A stretch of DNA of 64,000 nucleotides, from contig CAVSRU010000012.1 of assembly GCA_963730535.1 (NCBI GenBank), positions 744,001-808,000 on the forward strand, given 5' to 3'. Shown here one piece after another: positions 50,772 through 59,943 of the stretch (position 1 is the stretch's first letter; each line of letters starts with the position of its first letter). The notes under the pieces were generated by a model. That model saw only the letters and a program-made list of their open reading frames with translations, was not told where the DNA came from and made no database searches. Position numbers and translations under genes: made by a program. The stretch is from DASSUW01 sp963730535 (GTDB lineage Bacteria; Actinomycetota; Thermoleophilia; Solirubrobacterales; Solirubrobacteraceae).

Positions 50772-52011
50772 ACCGCGGCAACCCACGGTAGGCGGCGAGA
50801 TGCGGTATCCCCACCGGGCTCACGGCCTTCCGGAAACCGAGCCCGAGCCGCTCTCGGTCCTCGGTCTGCATCGGGTCGAGCCCGCTGAGCTCCTTCACGC
50901 GCTCGAGGCGGTAGGCGACCGTGTGCCGGTGGGCGTAGATCGCCGAGGCGGTCGCGTTCATGTTGCAGTTGTGCTCGAGGTAGGCCTCGAGCGTCTGCAC
51001 GAGGTCGGTGCGGTACTGGTCGTCGTAGCGCACGATCGAGGCGACGGTGTCCTCGTAGAAGGAGCGGACCTCCTCCGGGTGCGAGGCGAGCACGCGGAAG
51101 AGCAGCCGGTAGGTGCCGGTGCCGATGTCCTCCTGGATCGGACCGCCGAGGCCGTCGCCGCGCTGGAGCACCTCGAGCACGAGCTCGGCCTCCTGGATCG
51201 CGCGGCCGAGCTCGGCCGGGTCGGCGTAGTAGGAGGACAGCGCGACGACGCCGTGGCGCTGGAGGCGGCCGGCGAGCGAGCGCGCGGCGGCGATGGTCGC
51301 CGCCTGGTCCTCGCCGTCGCCGGTCCCGGGGAGCAGCGCGTAGACGCGGCCCGCCGGCCCGCCCTCGACGTGCTGGGCGAGCGCGCCCGGGTACTCCGAG
51401 GCGATCAGCGCGACGACGTGGCGCGGGCGCTCCGAGCTCAGCTCGGCGCACAGCACGATCGCGCCCCTCTCGAGGTCGCACCCGAGCCGCGACGCCCGGC
51501 GAACGACGTCGGCGCCGTCGAGCCCTTCCGGGCGCTCGCGCAGCTCCTCGAGGAACGAGCCGCGGACGTTCTCCTCGACCTCCTCGCGCGCCTCCTCGAC
51601 GGCCACCTCGGTCAGGGCGGCGACCGCGGCGAGGTGCAGGAACTCGACCGCTTCAGGCTCGGGCCGCCCGGGCGCCAGCAGCACGACGCCGCCGATGCGC
51701 TCGTCGCCCGACGCGATCGGCACCTCGGCCACCACCTCGGCGGGCACCGGCGCCACGCGGCCCCGGCCTTGCTCGCCGATGTAGCGGCGGACGGCCTGCA
51801 ACGCTCCCTCGCCGCCGTCGGAGACCACGGCCACGCCGAGCCGCGGCACGACGACGGCCACCGGCCCGCCGGCTGCCCCGGCGGCCAGGTCGGCCACGGC
51901 CGACAGGCCGTCGCCGGTGAGCACAGCGTCGAGCATCTGGAGATGCACGGCGCGCAGGCGCTCGACGAGCGACGTGGCAGCAGGGGGCGTGAAGTCGGGC
52001 TCGGCTGGCAT
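50770..52011 (-). CDS. PucR/CdaR-family transcriptional regulator in the amtB-glnK operon
   Basis: A 413-residue protein: N-terminal sensing region with GAF-like pattern (AVVVPRLGVAVVSDGGEGAL), central GGDEF-like fold of CdaR type, and the C-terminal PucR helix-turn-helix (LVQTLEAYLEHNCNMNATAS, YAHRHTVAYRLERVKELSGL). PucR-type regulators activate purine or nitrogen catabolism genes. It follows glnK by 47 nt on the same strand, so it is probably third in an amtB-glnK-pucR operon. That makes it the best local candidate to bind the palindromes in front of amtB, glnA and glnN. Confidence 0.88.
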   Translation of the reverse strand: MPAEPDFTPPAATSLVERLRAVHLQMLDAVLTGDGLSAVADLAAGAAGGPVAVVVPRLGVAVVSDGGEGALQAVRRYIGEQGRGRVAPVPAEVVAEVPIASGDERIGGVVLLAPGRPEPEAVEFLHLAAVAALTEVAVEEAREEVEENVRGSFLEELRERPEGLDGADVVRRASRLGCDLERGAIVLCAELSSERPRHVVALIASEYPGALAQHVEGGPAGRVYALLPGTGDGEDQAATIAAARSLAGRLQRHGVVALSSYYADPAELGRAIQEAELVLEVLQRGDGLGGPIQEDIGTGTYRLLFRVLASHPEEVRSFYEDTVASIVRYDDQYRTDLVQTLEAYLEHNCNMNATASAIYAHRHTVAYRLERVKELSGLDPMQTEDRERLGLGFRKAVSPVGIPHLAAYRGLPR

Positions 52012-52058
52012 GGGAGAGAGAAAGCGACGGGGCGGCCTTGCGACCGCCCCGTCACCGA

Positions 52059-52433
52059 TTACGCGGTGGCCTGCGCGGCCACCTCCGGATGGGCCTGGAG
52101 CGTCTCCTCACCGGACTCGCCGGTGCGGATCCGGTAGGCCTCCTCGACCGGCATGACGAACACCTTGCCGTCGCCGATCTGGCCCGTCCGGGCGTGTTTG
52201 AGGATGGCGTCGACGACCGTCTGCACGTCGTGCGAGGCGACCACGCACTCGAGCTTCACCTTCGGCCGCAGCCAGTTGGTCAGCTCGGCGCCGCGGTAGC
52301 GCTCGGTGATCCCCTTCTGCCGCCCGGAGCCCTTGACCTCCGAGATCGACAGCGACGGGAACCCGAGCCCCATCAGCTCCATGCGGATGGGCTCGAACGC
52401 CTCATGTCGGATGAACGCCTCGATCTTCTTCAC
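52059..52433 (-). CDS. glnK: PII signal transduction protein (GlnK type) lacking Tyr51
   Basis: A 124-residue PII protein starting at GTG 52433 with a GTGA overlap onto amtB. T-loop residues 35-58 read GSGRQKGITERYRGAELTNW then LRPK, so the modified Tyr51 of classical PII is Leu51; Tyr46 is present. The B-loop region HARTGQIGDGKVFVMPVEEA (ATP/2-oxoglutarate site) is intact. It should sense energy and 2-oxoglutarate and plug AmtB, but uridylylation or adenylylation at position 51 is impossible. The C-terminus is about 10 residues longer than usual. Confidence 0.94.
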   Translation of the reverse strand: MKKIEAFIRHEAFEPIRMELMGLGFPSLSISEVKGSGRQKGITERYRGAELTNWLRPKVKLECVVASHDVQTVVDAILKHARTGQIGDGKVFVMPVEEAYRIRTGESGEETLQAHPEVAAQATA

Positions 52434-53893
52434 GAGACAGGCACCTCCTTGGTGGTGGCACCGCGAGGCGTCTCACGCGCCGGCACCTTGCCGGGCGCTG
52501 GGCTGTAGCCGATGAGCTCGGGCGCCGGGATGAACTGCTCCGGATACCCGTACATACCATGCTCGGAGATGTCCAGCCCGGCCTCTTCCTCGTCGGGCGT
52601 GACGCGCAGGCCGTACGTCTTCTTGATCGCGTAGAACGTCACCCACGAGACCGTGAAGACGAACGCGAACACCGTCACGACGCCGAGCGCCTGCGTCCCG
52701 AGCTGGCCGAACGAGCCCGTGTAGATCAGGCCGCCGTCGCCGAACGCGTTGTACGCAGCCAGCCGCGGCGACGTGAAGATGCCGCACGCGAGCGTGCCCC
52801 ACACGCCGCACAGACCGTGCGCGGTGAGCGCGCCCACCGGGTCGTCGATCTTCTTGTCGATCGCGTAGACGCCGAAGGGGACGATCACGCCGGCGATCGC
52901 GCCGATGATCGGGGCCGTCCACGGCTCCACGTAGCCCGAGGGCGCCGTGATCGCCACGAGCGCGCCGATCGCGCCGTTGCCGGCCATGCCGATGTCGATC
53001 GTGCCGGTCTTCCAGCGCGCGGTGGCGATGGACGCCAGCACGCCGGCGCCCGCGGCCAGCATCGTCACGAGCGCGACCTCGGGGAAGCGCCCGTCGAGCG
53101 CCCCCAGCGTCGAGCCCGGGTTGAAGCCGAACCAGCCGAGCCACAGGATCAGCACGCCGAGGCCGAAGAACGGCATCGAGTGCCCCGGGATCGCCCGCGG
53201 CGAGCCGTCCGCCCCGTACTTGCCGCGCCGCGCGCCGAGCTGGAGCAGCACCGCCAGGGCGCCCGTGGCGCCGATCAGGTGCACCGCAGTCGAGCCCGCG
53301 AAGTCCTGCATGCCGAGGTTGCTCTGGAGCCAGCCGCCGCCGAACACCCAGTGCGAGGCGATCGGGTAGATCAGGCCCGCGAAGACCACGGCGTAGATCA
53401 CGTAGACGCCGAACTTGATGCGCTCGAGCGTCGTCCCCCACACGATGGCCAGCGAGACCGCACAGAACGAGAACTGGAACATCCACTTGCTCTCGATCGT
53501 CGCGTCCGACAGGCCCATGACCGCGAAGGCCTGCTGCGGATCGCCGTAGTCGCGCAGGAAGAACCCGCTCGTGCCGATCAGCTCACCCGCGCCGAACGCG
53601 AAGGCGAAGCCGCAGGCCCAGTACATGAGCCCGGCGATCGAGAAGTTCGTGAGGATCTTCGCGACCACGGTTCCGGCGTTCTTCGCGCGGGAGAACCCGA
53701 TCTCGAGGAACGCGAAGCCCGCCTGCATGAACACCACCAGCAGGGCCGCGACCATGACCCAGATCGAGTTGATCGCCACGCTGTCGGGCAACACTCCGTT
53801 GTTCGCTGCCTCCAGCGTGTCCGCGTGCGCCACAGCGGGAAGCAGGGCATATGCCAGCGCCCCTCCGAGCAGCGCCGCGCCGGTCCTTCTCAT
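52430..53893 (-). CDS. amtB: Ammonium transporter AmtB
   Basis: A 487-residue Amt/Rh protein from ATG 53893 (strong AGGAGG upstream). A signal-like segment ends AHA, then 11 helices follow. Visible features are the pore twin histidines in FAGSTAVHLIGATGAL and ALTAHGLCGVWGTLACGIF and the WVMVAALLVVFMQAGFAFLE start of the fold. The C-terminal cytoplasmic tail of about 60 residues (DEEEAGLDISEHGMYGYPEQ) contains the segment that meets PII. It imports ammonium and is coupled to glnK. Confidence 0.95.
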   Translation of the reverse strand: MRRTGAALLGGALAYALLPAVAHADTLEAANNGVLPDSVAINSIWVMVAALLVVFMQAGFAFLEIGFSRAKNAGTVVAKILTNFSIAGLMYWACGFAFAFGAGELIGTSGFFLRDYGDPQQAFAVMGLSDATIESKWMFQFSFCAVSLAIVWGTTLERIKFGVYVIYAVVFAGLIYPIASHWVFGGGWLQSNLGMQDFAGSTAVHLIGATGALAVLLQLGARRGKYGADGSPRAIPGHSMPFFGLGVLILWLGWFGFNPGSTLGALDGRFPEVALVTMLAAGAGVLASIATARWKTGTIDIGMAGNGAIGALVAITAPSGYVEPWTAPIIGAIAGVIVPFGVYAIDKKIDDPVGALTAHGLCGVWGTLACGIFTSPRLAAYNAFGDGGLIYTGSFGQLGTQALGVVTVFAFVFTVSWVTFYAIKKTYGLRVTPDEEEAGLDISEHGMYGYPEQFIPAPELIGYSPAPGKVPARETPRGATTKEVPVS

Positions 53894-53928
53894 GAGACAT
53901 CCTCCTCTTCCGGGAACGATCACCCGGA

Positions 53929-53974
53929 ATGGTGGGCCGGAGAGGGGGAAGCTTCTTTGTCCCGGTGTCGAAGA
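53929..53974 (-). promoter_or_regulatory. amtB promoter with candidate nitrogen operator
   Basis: Reading on the minus strand, an imperfect palindrome TCTTCGACAC-C-GGGACAAAGA (53974-53954) is followed by exactly 19 nt and then CACCAT (53934-53929), a weak -10 that keeps the A2 and T6 of TAnnnT. The promoter-proximal half-site GGGACAAAGA matches the glnN half-site in 9 of 10 positions. The weak -10 suggests dependence on an activator. Confidence 0.5.
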
Positions 53975-54014
53975 TTCTCGGCCGGGCTTTCTCCATCCGG
54001 TCGAGGGCCGCGAA

Positions 54015-54061
54015 TCTTTGGCCACGCGGCCAATGACGCGCGGGCTCGGCGGCGGGATAAT
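54015..54061 (+). promoter_or_regulatory. glnA promoter with candidate nitrogen operator
   Basis: TCTTTGGCCA-CG-CGGCCAATGA (54015-54036) is a 22-bp near-palindrome. Exactly 19 nt later is GATAAT (54056-54061), a good -10. No -35 hexamer is visible; the palindrome centre is at about -41, the position used by activators that replace the -35 element. AGGAGG precedes ATG 54091. Confidence 0.6.
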
Positions 54062-54090
54062 TCCATCGCCCTGCGACAGGAGGAGAGGCC

Positions 54091-55596
54091 ATGGCGATCG
54101 CGGACGTGGTCAATGCGAAGACGAGCGACCCGCTCCACGTGCGCGCGCTCGTCGGCGAGCGCGACGCAGCGCCGAAGGACGTCCTCGACCTCGCCGAGCG
54201 CCACGGGGCGCGAATGGTCGACCTCAAGTTCACCGACCTGCCGGGAACCTGGCAGCACATGGGCATGGCGCTCGAGAGCCTCGACGCCGACGCCTTCACC
54301 GAGGGCATCGGCTTCGACGGGTCCTCGATCCGGGGCTTCCAGGAGATCTACGAGTCGGACATGCTGCTCATGCCCGACCCCGCGACGGCCATCGTCGACC
54401 CGTTCTACGAGGCGGCGACGATCTCGATCATCTGCATGGTCCTGGACCCGATCACCCGCGAGCCCTACTCGCGGGACCCGCGCTACGTCGCGATCAAGGC
54501 TCAGGAGCACCTCATCTCGGGCGGGGTGGCGGACACGTGCTACTTCGGTCCTGAGGCCGAGTTCTACGTGTTCGACCACGTCGCCTTCGACCAGCAGGCG
54601 CACACGGCCTTCTACGAGGTCGAGTCCGAGGAGGGTCACTGGACCTCCGGCCAAGGCTTCCAGCGCCGCGGCGAGGGACTCGCGGCGCTGGGCTACAAGA
54701 ACCGCTCGCAGGAGGGCTACTTCCCGGCGCCGCCGAACGACACCTTGAGCGATCTCCGCGCCACCATGGTCCTGGTGCTGGAGGCGCTCGGGATCCGGAC
54801 CGAGAGCCACCACCACGAGGTCGGCGGTCCCGGCCAGGGTGAGATCGACCTGCGCTTCCTGCCGCTGCTGGAGATGGCCGACGCCCTCCAGTTGCACAAG
54901 TACGTGGTCAAGAACACGGCCAAGCACGCTGGGAAGACGGCGACCTTCATGCCCAAGCCGATCTTCGAGGAGAACGGCTCCGGCATGCACGTGCACCAGT
55001 CGCTCTGGAAGGGCGGCGAGACGTTGATGCACGCAGCCGGCGGCTACGCACTGCTCTCGCCGCTCGCGCTGCACTACGCGGCCGGCCTCCTCGAGCACGC
55101 GAAGGCGCTGCTCGCCTTCTGCGCACCCACCACCAACTCCTACCGCCGGCTCGTCCCGGGATACGAGGCGCCGGTGCTGCTCAAGCACTCGCAGCGCAAC
55201 CGCTCGGCGGCGGTGCGGATCCCGATGTACTCGCCGTCCCCGAAGGCCAAGCGGATCGAGTTCCGCCCGCCGGACCCGCTCGCGAACCCATACCTGGCCT
55301 TCGCCGCGATGCTGATGGCGGGATTGGACGGGATCCGGCGCGAGCTCGATCCTGGCGAGCCGATCGATCGCAACCTCTACGAGCTCCCGCCTGAGCAGCT
55401 CGCCGACATCCCGACGGTTCCGACCACGCTCGACGAGGCGCTAGACGCGCTTGAGGCCGACCACACGTTCCTGATCGAGGGAGGGGTCTTCACGGAGGAC
55501 CTCATCGAGACGTACGTGGAGTTCCGGCGCGAGCAGTCCGACCGCGTGAAGATCCGTCCCCACCCGTACGAGTTCCCGCTCTACTTCGACGGCTGA
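54091..55596 (+). CDS. glnA: Glutamine synthetase type I
   Basis: A 501-residue GSI enzyme. Motifs are GFDGSSIRGF near the N-terminus, FGPEAEFYVFDHV, the ATP-region loop EENGSGMHVHQSLWKG, NRSAAVRIPMYSPSPKAKRIEFRPPDP and the adenylylation region DRNLYELPPEQ with Tyr at about residue 430, so GlnE-type control remains possible. It makes glutamine from glutamate and ammonium using ATP. It is divergent from the amtB operon and followed by a second, unrelated-class synthetase. Confidence 0.95.
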   Translation: MAIADVVNAKTSDPLHVRALVGERDAAPKDVLDLAERHGARMVDLKFTDLPGTWQHMGMALESLDADAFTEGIGFDGSSIRGFQEIYESDMLLMPDPATAIVDPFYEAATISIICMVLDPITREPYSRDPRYVAIKAQEHLISGGVADTCYFGPEAEFYVFDHVAFDQQAHTAFYEVESEEGHWTSGQGFQRRGEGLAALGYKNRSQEGYFPAPPNDTLSDLRATMVLVLEALGIRTESHHHEVGGPGQGEIDLRFLPLLEMADALQLHKYVVKNTAKHAGKTATFMPKPIFEENGSGMHVHQSLWKGGETLMHAAGGYALLSPLALHYAAGLLEHAKALLAFCAPTTNSYRRLVPGYEAPVLLKHSQRNRSAAVRIPMYSPSPKAKRIEFRPPDPLANPYLAFAAMLMAGLDGIRRELDPGEPIDRNLYELPPEQLADIPTVPTTLDEALDALEADHTFLIEGGVFTEDLIETYVEFRREQSDRVKIRPHPYEFPLYFDG

Positions 55597-55618
55597 GCGT
55601 CGAAGTCGACGGGACCGA

Positions 55619-55665
55619 TCTTTGGACATATGGACAAAGAGCGGCGAGGGCCGCCGTTCTAGTCT
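55619..55665 (+). promoter_or_regulatory. glnN promoter with candidate nitrogen operator
   Basis: The clearest of the three sites: TCTTTGGACA-TA-TGGACAAAGA (55619-55640), a 22-bp palindrome with two mismatched pairs. Exactly 19 nt later is TAGTCT (55660-55665). GGAGGAGG lies shortly before ATG 55710. Its presence shows that glnN has its own promoter and does not depend on read-through from glnA. Confidence 0.65.
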
Positions 55666-55709
55666 GGCGCGCGAACCAGGACCTGTCCCGGAGGAGGATC
55701 CTCGAACAC

Positions 55710-57875
<2,166 letters not shown>

Positions 57876-57899
57876 TCACTCCGAGAGGAGTCCTGGCAA

Positions 57900-57929
57900 A
57901 CGGAAGCCCTGCTCCGGCGGGGCTTCCGT
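57900..57929 (+). terminator. Hairpin terminator after glnN
   Basis: ACGGAAGCCC and GGGCTTCCGT form a perfect 10-bp stem with a 10-nt loop, 24 nt after the stop. No T-run follows (CGTTCC), so it is an actinobacterial-style I-shaped terminator or an RNA-stabilising hairpin. Confidence 0.6.
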
Positions 57930-57972
57930 CGTTCCGGGGCAGGATCGCCCGCCCACGCGCGGAACTGGCGGC

Positions 57973-58686
57973 GTGATGGTTCTCGTGCACATTTCGGCGA
58001 TGCTCGTGCTCATCGGTGCGATCGCGCTCGTGCGGGTGCCGAGACTCGACGCTTCGAGCGCTTGGTACGCAGCGGTCGGCGGGCTGTTCTGCATCGGCGC
58101 AGTCGCGGCCTCGGCCCTATACCTCTGGTTCGCGCGCCACCCACGCACGGAGAAGGAGTGGGCCAAGGCAGCGATCGATGGGATCTACGCGGTCGTGGAC
58201 GTGGGCGCCAAGCTGTCGGTCGGCGCGCTCGCCGTCGTCGTCGGCTCGCAACAGATCTCGGAGGAGGCGGTCGAGGCCGCGGAGGTCAAGACGCGCGGGC
58301 CAGGGTGGGTCGTCGACGGCGCGGAATGGGTGGCGCGAGTGTTCGGGCGGACGCTGATCGCGTTGGCCTTCTTCATGACCTGGGCCCTGGTCTATCTCCT
58401 CGTCTGGTCGCTGGACGCCGAGGAGTGCGTACTCAATCCTGAAAAGCCGTGCGACGGGGCGTATAGGGGCGTGGGTGAGGAGACCACGGTCGGTGACTTC
58501 CTGTACTTCTCCGTCAACGCCGCCTTGGTCAACATGCCGCCCGACCTGATCGCGCACTCCCGCGAAGCGCACACCGCGTTGCTGCTCGAACTGCTGTCAG
58601 GGGTCGCGGTCGTGACAGGGTTCGCTGCCCGGTTCCTCGGCATGAAGGCCCAGGCGGTCCCGAGCGCGCCGCCGTCGAGCTCCTGA
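57973..58686 (+). CDS. Four-helix membrane protein with pore-domain-like C-terminal half
   Basis: A 237-residue protein (GTG 57973 or ATG 57976). Helices lie at about residues 3-21, 35-52, 125-145 and 203-225. The second half, VGDFLYFSVNAALVNMPPDL then a helix GVAVVTGFAARFLG, has the spacing of a two-helix potassium-channel pore domain (ion-trans-2), but the TVGYGD filter is replaced by VNMPPD. It is thus a channel-like protein without a K+ filter, or chance resemblance. The region between helices 2 and 3 (KEWAKAAIDGIYAVVDVGAK) looks amphipathic. Confidence 0.6.
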   Translation: MMVLVHISAMLVLIGAIALVRVPRLDASSAWYAAVGGLFCIGAVAASALYLWFARHPRTEKEWAKAAIDGIYAVVDVGAKLSVGALAVVVGSQQISEEAVEAAEVKTRGPGWVVDGAEWVARVFGRTLIALAFFMTWALVYLLVWSLDAEECVLNPEKPCDGAYRGVGEETTVGDFLYFSVNAALVNMPPDLIAHSREAHTALLLELLSGVAVVTGFAARFLGMKAQAVPSAPPSSS

Positions 58687-58759
58687 GCCCGTGGTCCAGG
58701 CAGCGCCTTTCCGGCGCGCTACCGTGCGCACCTCGTACACCGAAAAGAGGAGCGGGGTA

Positions 58760-59218
58760 GTGCGCAAGGTCGTTACAGCAGTGGTAGGGGCGGGCATCGC
58801 GCTGGCGCTCACGCCGTCGGCGGGACTCGCCGCCGGGAACGCGCAGAGCGGCCCCTCCGTGGGCGATTGCATCTCGGACATCGTGTACGGCAACGAGCCG
58901 AACTCGACGACGAACCCTCCCGGCGGGCCTGCGGAGCAGGAGCCGGGCACGAAGGGCGGCACGATCGTGCCGACACAGTCGCCCGGTCCGTGGGTGAACA
59001 ACCCCACCGACCCTGACAACCCGATTCGCGGGCGGTCGGTCGGGCAGTTCATGCAGGACGGGATCAACATCCCGGCGCGTGCAGGGCCGCGTTCGGCAAC
59101 GGCTGAACCAGTCGGTCCGCAGATGAGAGGGTTCGAGCCATGCCACTCACGCTCGAGCAGACCCAGCAGCTCATCTCCGCCGCCCACGAGCGGGCCCGCG
59201 CGAGCGGGCTCGCCGTGA
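58760..59218 (+). CDS. Secreted protein, unknown function
   Basis: From GTG 58760 (GAGGAGCGGGG upstream) the product is 152 aa with a signal peptide (VVTAVVGAGIALALTPSAGLA). The mature part is small, Pro/Gly/Asn-rich and low in hydrophobics (GNEPNSTTNPPGGPAEQEPG), with one Cys near its start. The last 26 residues are Ser/Pro-rich and read through the start of the following gene in another frame (79-nt overlap). This suggests a lost earlier stop, a frameshift near the end, or a sequencing error. Confidence 0.6.
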   Translation: MRKVVTAVVGAGIALALTPSAGLAAGNAQSGPSVGDCISDIVYGNEPNSTTNPPGGPAEQEPGTKGGTIVPTQSPGPWVNNPTDPDNPIRGRSVGQFMQDGINIPARAGPRSATAEPVGPQMRGFEPCHSRSSRPSSSSPPPTSGPARAGSP

Positions 59219-59550
59219 CGGTGGCCGTCGTCGACGAGGGCGGGCTGCTCCAGGCCCTCGCCCGCATGGACGGCGCGCCGCCGCTGAGCGCCCAGATCGC
59301 CGAGGCGAAGGCCGTCGGCGCCGCGGTGTGGCACCGCGACGGCGACCAGCTGGCTGGGGTGCACGAGTCGCGCGCGGGGTTCTTCGCGTCGGTGAGCACG
59401 CTGGCGCGCTTGCCGATCATCCCTGCGGACGGCTCGGTGGTCATCCGCGACGGCGGGGCGGTGCTCGGAGCCGTGGGCGTGAGCGGCGCGAAACCCGAGG
59501 AGGACCGGGAGTGCGCGGAGGCCGGCATCCTCGCCGTAATGACCCGCTAA
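59140..59550 (+). CDS. GlcG/HbpS-family (DUF336) protein
   Basis: A 136-residue single-domain protein: LEQTQQLISAAHERARASGLAVTVAVVDEGG, HESRAGFFASVSTLARLPIIPADGSVVI and VLGAVGVSGAKPEEDRECAEAG in order. The family includes haem-binding HbpS and GlcG accessory proteins, often forming octamers; ligand here is unknown. ATG 59140 fits the family start. Confidence 0.88.
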   Translation: MPLTLEQTQQLISAAHERARASGLAVTVAVVDEGGLLQALARMDGAPPLSAQIAEAKAVGAAVWHRDGDQLAGVHESRAGFFASVSTLARLPIIPADGSVVIRDGGAVLGAVGVSGAKPEEDRECAEAGILAVMTR

Positions 59551-59582
59551 AGGAGCAGCGGGCACCTGCCGAATACGGGGGT

Positions 59583-59659
59583 GGGCCTGCTCGCCTCCTC
59601 TCGCTTTCGCCCTCCTCCCCCTCCCAGGTGGAAGCCTCAGGCGAGCGGGCCCTTTTTTT
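59583..59659 (+). terminator. Rho-independent-type terminator
   Basis: GGGCCTGCTCGCCT (59583-59596) pairs with AGGCGAGCGGGCCC (59639-59652) with one mismatch, across a pyrimidine-rich loop of 42 nt, followed directly by TTTTTTT. It is the only clear T-tract terminator in the window and lies 11 nt before element copy 4. Confidence 0.75.
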
Positions 59660-59670
59660 CGCTGCCGACG

Positions 59671-59943
59671 AACGTCAACGTCAACGGCGGCTGGGTAGGG
59701 AGGGTGAGGGAGCCGGCGTGGCGGTCGGCTCCGGGGCGGGCGCGGTCGGGTCCGGGCGCGGTCAAGCCGGGGTTAGGTGTCAATCCGCGACGGTTGGCTC
59801 GCCCAAATCCACCTTTGTGCTCCAGACGAGCATAAAAGTGGATTTCGATGATCTCCGCCTCGCCCATTGACACGTAACCCCGCCTTGAAGGGCGCGCGCC
59901 GCGGCCAATCCCCCAGCCTCCTTACCCAGCCGCCGTTGAAGTT
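59671..59943. repeat. Palindromic interspersed element, copy 4
   Basis: Left end AACGTCAACGTCAACGGCGG with the same duplicated AACGTC as copy 2; right end reads CCCCCAGCCTCCTTACCCAG then CCGCCGTTGAAGTT, matching copy 1's right end except for two changes. The core (TCAAGCCGGGGTTAGGTGTC ... CCCCGCCTTGA) is close to the reverse complement of the core of copy 2, including the AAATCCACCTTT/AAAGTGGATTT hairpin. The right end supplies the last residues and stop of the CBS-domain gene. With the terminator it fills the 371-nt gap between convergent genes. Confidence 0.85.
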
